The position numbers were made by a program, and so were the translations under genes. From Sporomusa termitida (lineage in GTDB: Bacteria; Bacillota; Negativicutes; Sporomusales; Sporomusaceae), in the NCBI RefSeq assembly GCF_007641255.1, contig NZ_CP036259.1, positions 1,736,001 to 1,800,000 on the forward strand: a stretch of 64,000 nucleotides of DNA, read 5' to 3'. The notes below the pieces were generated by a model. The model was not told the origin of the DNA. It worked only from the letters and a program-made list of their open reading frames with translations, and made no database searches. This document shows, one piece after another, positions 61,890-64,000 of this stretch (the stretch's first letter is position 1; each line of letters opens with the position of its first letter).

Positions 61890-62254
61890 TGCAGGGCCTC
61901 CTTTTTAACATCATTATACATGTTGCAAAGAGCCACAAAAATATATGTGGCGAAAAGACACGAAAGTAGTTTGGCTGTATAACGAAAGGGCTACCATAAG
62001 TAAAAAATGTTAAGTATTACGCCGCCAATGAGGTGTGGAAATGAAAAGCTTATGGCTGGAATTAATACAACAACAATCATTAACTCGCCAGGGCATATAT
62101 ATATATAGTGCTAGAGGTGATTGCATGGAAAAGATAAAATTCAATCTTTTAGGCTGGAAGGGAGAAACTACAATGTAAGATTCTGCAGCGGCGGCCGGCG
62201 TTACTTACAACCGAATAATTGGCTTTTTTAGAGAATAGACAAGCGGGGGCCGGC
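61890..62254. other. Divergent control region of the prophage-like segment
   Basis: It lies between the repressor and the small plus-strand genes. A 45-codon frame at 62041-62178 (MKSLWLELIQQQSLTRQGIY) lacks a good ribosome site and is doubtful. No operator palindrome could be fixed by eye. Confidence 0.4.
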
Positions 62255-62365
62255 ATGCGTTGTACCAATTGTGGGCAGGCGTTAACGGTCTGCGATAGTC
62301 AGGCAGAATCAACGCCAGCCGGTGTGCAGGGGGTGTTGCCTGTTATAGACCGCGGCGAGTTGTGA
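62255..62365 (+). CDS. Possible 36-residue zinc-ribbon peptide
   Basis: From ATG 62255 behind gcgggggc the frame reads MRCTNCGQALTVCDSQAEST and ends at TGA 62363. CxxC plus a later Cys suggests half a zinc ribbon. It is short and without known relatives. Confidence 0.35.
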   Translation: MRCTNCGQALTVCDSQAESTPAGVQGVLPVIDRGEL

Positions 62366-62426
62366 TAAGTGCCTATGGCGGGGTGCATGAGATTGCAGAT
62401 AGATATGCGGGATAGGAGGGAATAGT

Positions 62427-62639
62427 GTGTTAATCACCATTGATTTTCCAGACGGCAATAAGCCTTTGCTAGAAAAAGCCGTAAGCGTAAAAAATAAGTA
62501 CCGGCAACAGTTGGCAGACGAAGCAGAAGGCGAAGGTGATTTGCAACTAGCTAGCGTATTCAGAAAAGAAATATCGCTAGAAAGGTATGTTTATACAACT
62601 CTTATGCAAGCGTCGAAGCGGAAGTGGTGGGGACAGTGA
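62427..62639 (+). CDS. Small unknown protein of the prophage-like segment
   Basis: The 70-residue product (MLITIDFPDGNKPLLEKAVS ... QASKRKWWGQ) starts with GTG behind ataggagg and is mostly helical and charged. Its stop overlaps the ATG of the lipoprotein gene (TGATG), which implies coupled translation. Confidence 0.6.
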   Translation: MLITIDFPDGNKPLLEKAVSVKNKYRQQLADEAEGEGDLQLASVFRKEISLERYVYTTLMQASKRKWWGQ

Positions 62640-62956
62640 TGCTTAAGCGCCAATATTTTATAGTTGCTGTACTGGTATGGTTGATCATTGTACTGACTGT
62701 TAGCTGTGGCAACAGTAATGAACCAGTGGCTAACGGTAAGCTGGTGACCGAGGTCTACATAGTTAAAGCAGGTGAGAGACTAGATGATATTTCCTATCAC
62801 TTTATGTCAAAGTCATCTGTTAGCCGTGATGTTCGCGAATTTCGCGAAGGAATTATTGCACTCAACTGGGACACGGTGTTTGCTGACCGATATCCGCATG
62901 GATTAATTTTACCGGGCGACAAGTTGCTTATTAATTACTGGGTTGAAGAAAAATAG
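62639..62956 (+). CDS. LysM-like lipoprotein
   Basis: The 105-residue protein has a lipoprotein signal (MLKRQYFIVAVLVWLIIVLT, then VSCGN with the lipobox Cys) and a LysM-like domain: VYIVKAGERLDDISYHFM ... GIIALNWD ... LILPGDKLLINYW. LysM binds peptidoglycan. The ATG at 62639 overlaps the previous stop; a start five codons earlier is less likely. It precedes an endolysin-like gene, so it may belong to a phage lysis or tail-associated set. Confidence 0.75.
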   Translation: MLKRQYFIVAVLVWLIIVLTVSCGNSNEPVANGKLVTEVYIVKAGERLDDISYHFMSKSSVSRDVREFREGIIALNWDTVFADRYPHGLILPGDKLLINYWVEEK

Positions 62957-63168
62957 CCCTCAGGGAGAACGGCCGGGCGAATGGAGTGGGAGTGACAGAT
63001 ACAAGGAGACTTCCGGTTTACATATCAATTGGCGCATGAAAAATCGATGCTCGGATGCCCTCAGTTTAGCCGGATTGTCCCTGGAATGTGCGACTGATTG
63101 ACAGATGTGCCAAGAATGTCTATATATTAGGGGCTATTCTTGAAGCCCATTCTGATGCAGAAATAAAG

Positions 63169-63198
63169 AAATAGCGGGATTAAGTATCCCGCTATGGT
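63169..63198. terminator. Hairpin downstream of the small minus-strand gene
   Basis: AATAGCGGGAT and ATCCCGCTAT form a 9-10-base stem around TAAGT. On the minus strand it is followed by TTTCTTTATTTC, which suits a terminator for the gene at 63212-63370. Confidence 0.65.
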
Positions 63199-63211
63199 TT
63201 AGTCCCGGTAA

Positions 63212-63370
63212 CTAGCTCTTTGGTCCATTAATATATTCCCCGGCTGAATGCAGTGCATCTTTATCTTTCGGAACTTCTGATTCCTTAAAAGATAATGGCT
63301 CCGGATTATTTGGGCCATATCCTACCGACATATTCGCATCAAGTTTCTGTTCTTCAACAGACTTTTTCAT
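63212..63370 (-). CDS. Small conserved-looking 52-residue protein
   Basis: ATG 63370 follows aaggggtg, and the frame encodes MKKSVEEQKLDANMSVGYGP, NNPEPLSFKESEVPKDKDAL and HSAGEYINGPKS before TAG. The hydrophilic, low-complexity composition resembles small acid-soluble or spore-associated peptides, but I recognise no family. A terminator follows. Confidence 0.6.
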   Translation of the reverse strand: MKKSVEEQKLDANMSVGYGPNNPEPLSFKESEVPKDKDALHSAGEYINGPKS

Positions 63371-63529
63371 AGCAATCACCCCTTGGTGATAGTGTTTCCG
63401 AATGTACTTTTTTTATCCTTATAATGGTAAATTATCCCATTGTATATTGTGCGTATCAATTAAATTATATACAGGAATGGAAAATTTAGTTGCTTTTGAA
63501 TTGTACAAAGTTTTAATGGGGGGATGAGA

Positions 63530-64000
63530 ATGATAAAAGGTATCGATGTATCTTACCACAACGGCGCAGTTGACTGGCAGGCGGTAGCGGCTGCTGGTAT
63601 TGAGTTTGCGATTATTCGCAGTTCGTACGGTCTGCAATCGAAAGACAACATGTTTACTAAAAACGTAGCTGGAGCAAAAGCGGCTGGATTGAAAGTAGGG
63701 GCCTATCATTATTCGTATGCTTTATGTGTCAAAGATGCAATTCAGGAAGCGGCTAACTGCCGTGAAGCCATTGACAGTTGCGGTGTATTGCTTGACCTGC
63801 CGGTATTCTTCGATATGGAGGATGCTGACGGGTATAAAAAACGCAACGGTTTTTCTTTTGACCCGGCAGAGATAACGGCCATGTGCAAGGCTTTTATTGA
63901 CAATATTGGTTTGGATTGCGGGGTTTACGCCTCATATTGGTGGTTTGCTAATTACATTGACTGGCGCAGTCTTGGTTGTGCTGTGTGGAATGCTCAGTGG
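63530..64000 (+). CDS. GH25 lysozyme (endolysin), partial at right edge
   Basis: From ATG 63530 behind ggggggatg the frame is open to the window end (157 codons): MIKGIDVSYHNGAVDWQAVA, AAGIEFAIIRSSYG, GLKVGAYHYSYA, and the catalytic DxE in PVFFDMEDADGYKK, then CGVYASYWWFANYIDWRSLG. GH25 enzymes cut the N-acetylmuramic acid bond in peptidoglycan. No signal peptide is present, as in phage endolysins. The C-terminal part, often an SH3 or LysM domain, lies outside the window. Confidence 0.92.
   Translation, partial: MIKGIDVSYHNGAVDWQAVAAAGIEFAIIRSSYGLQSKDNMFTKNVAGAKAAGLKVGAYHYSYALCVKDAIQEAANCREAIDSCGVLLDLPVFFDMEDADGYKKRNGFSFDPAEITAMCKAFIDNIGLDCGVYASYWWFANYIDWRSLGCAVWNAQW

Noticed and set aside
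1-64000. tRNA, rRNA or att-site signatures
   Set aside because: No cloverleaf-like sequence, rRNA motif or tRNA-gene-end repeat could be supported by reading; absence is not proven without a covariance-model search.

Overview
The window looks like chromosome of an endospore-lineage, two-membrane Firmicute (class Negativicutes, probably Sporomusaceae). The evidence is a porin with an N-terminal SLH domain (OmpM type), a complete two-partner secretion pair, ExbB/ExbD/TonB and a beta-barrel autotransporter, which all need an outer membrane, beside a sigK-like sporulation sigma fragment and Firmicute-style Shine-Dalgarno sites. The genus is inference; no rRNA or tRNA gene was seen.

Layout. 1-1.8 kb: minus-strand type IV (pseudo)pilin operon running off the left edge. 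2-3.7 kb: a sigK 3' fragment and a decayed IS21 transposase. 4.2-18.5 kb: a GC-rich surface-protein island: TpsB transporter, 1154-residue TpsA haemagglutinin-like exoprotein, ExbB-ExbD-TonB, an 1816-residue strand-loop-strand autotransporter, its probable O-heptosyltransferase and small unknown genes. 18.7-21.7 kb: a graveyard of IS30, IS3 and IS630 pieces, including an IS630 element nested in an IS3 gene. 21.9-57.3 kb: a catabolic island for beta-hydroxy/beta-keto acids and butyrate formation, cut by IS1182, IS110 and IS21 elements. 57.4-59.7 kb: an IS256 tail and two minus-strand short-chain dehydrogenases. 60-64 kb: small genes with prophage flavour (XRE repressor, LysM lipoprotein, GH25 endolysin running off the right edge).

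How the catabolic genes fit together. Two beta-keto acid cleavage enzymes (BKACE) can condense a beta-keto acid with acetyl-CoA to give acetoacetate and a new acyl-CoA. A carnitine-dehydrogenase-like enzyme, a PanE-like reductase and an SDR are candidates for making the beta-keto acid. A two-subunit 3-oxoacid CoA-transferase, two thiolases, 3-hydroxybutyryl-CoA dehydrogenase, crotonase, acyl-CoA dehydrogenase, EtfB, an EtfA with a ferredoxin domain and a butyrate/acetate-type CoA-transferase can carry acetoacetate to butyrate. Two GntP permeases and an OmpM porin could bring substrate across both membranes. The substrate is not proven; a carnitine-like compound is one option.

Regulation is the most striking feature. 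Two nearly identical PAS-AAA-Fis sigma-54 activators lie among six sequences matching the -24/-12 sigma-54 promoter (GG-N10-GC), placed before hbd, ompM, both BKACE loci, one gntP and a broken ompM. A palindrome built from TTGCAATATTGC-like arms recurs six times, with a related one at 21.1 kb. The block activator / palindrome / porin / permease / palindrome / BKACE occurs twice: one copy largely intact (26.8-34.8 kb), one heavily deleted (38.4-42.9 kb). This reads as a local sigma-54 regulon that was duplicated and is decaying.
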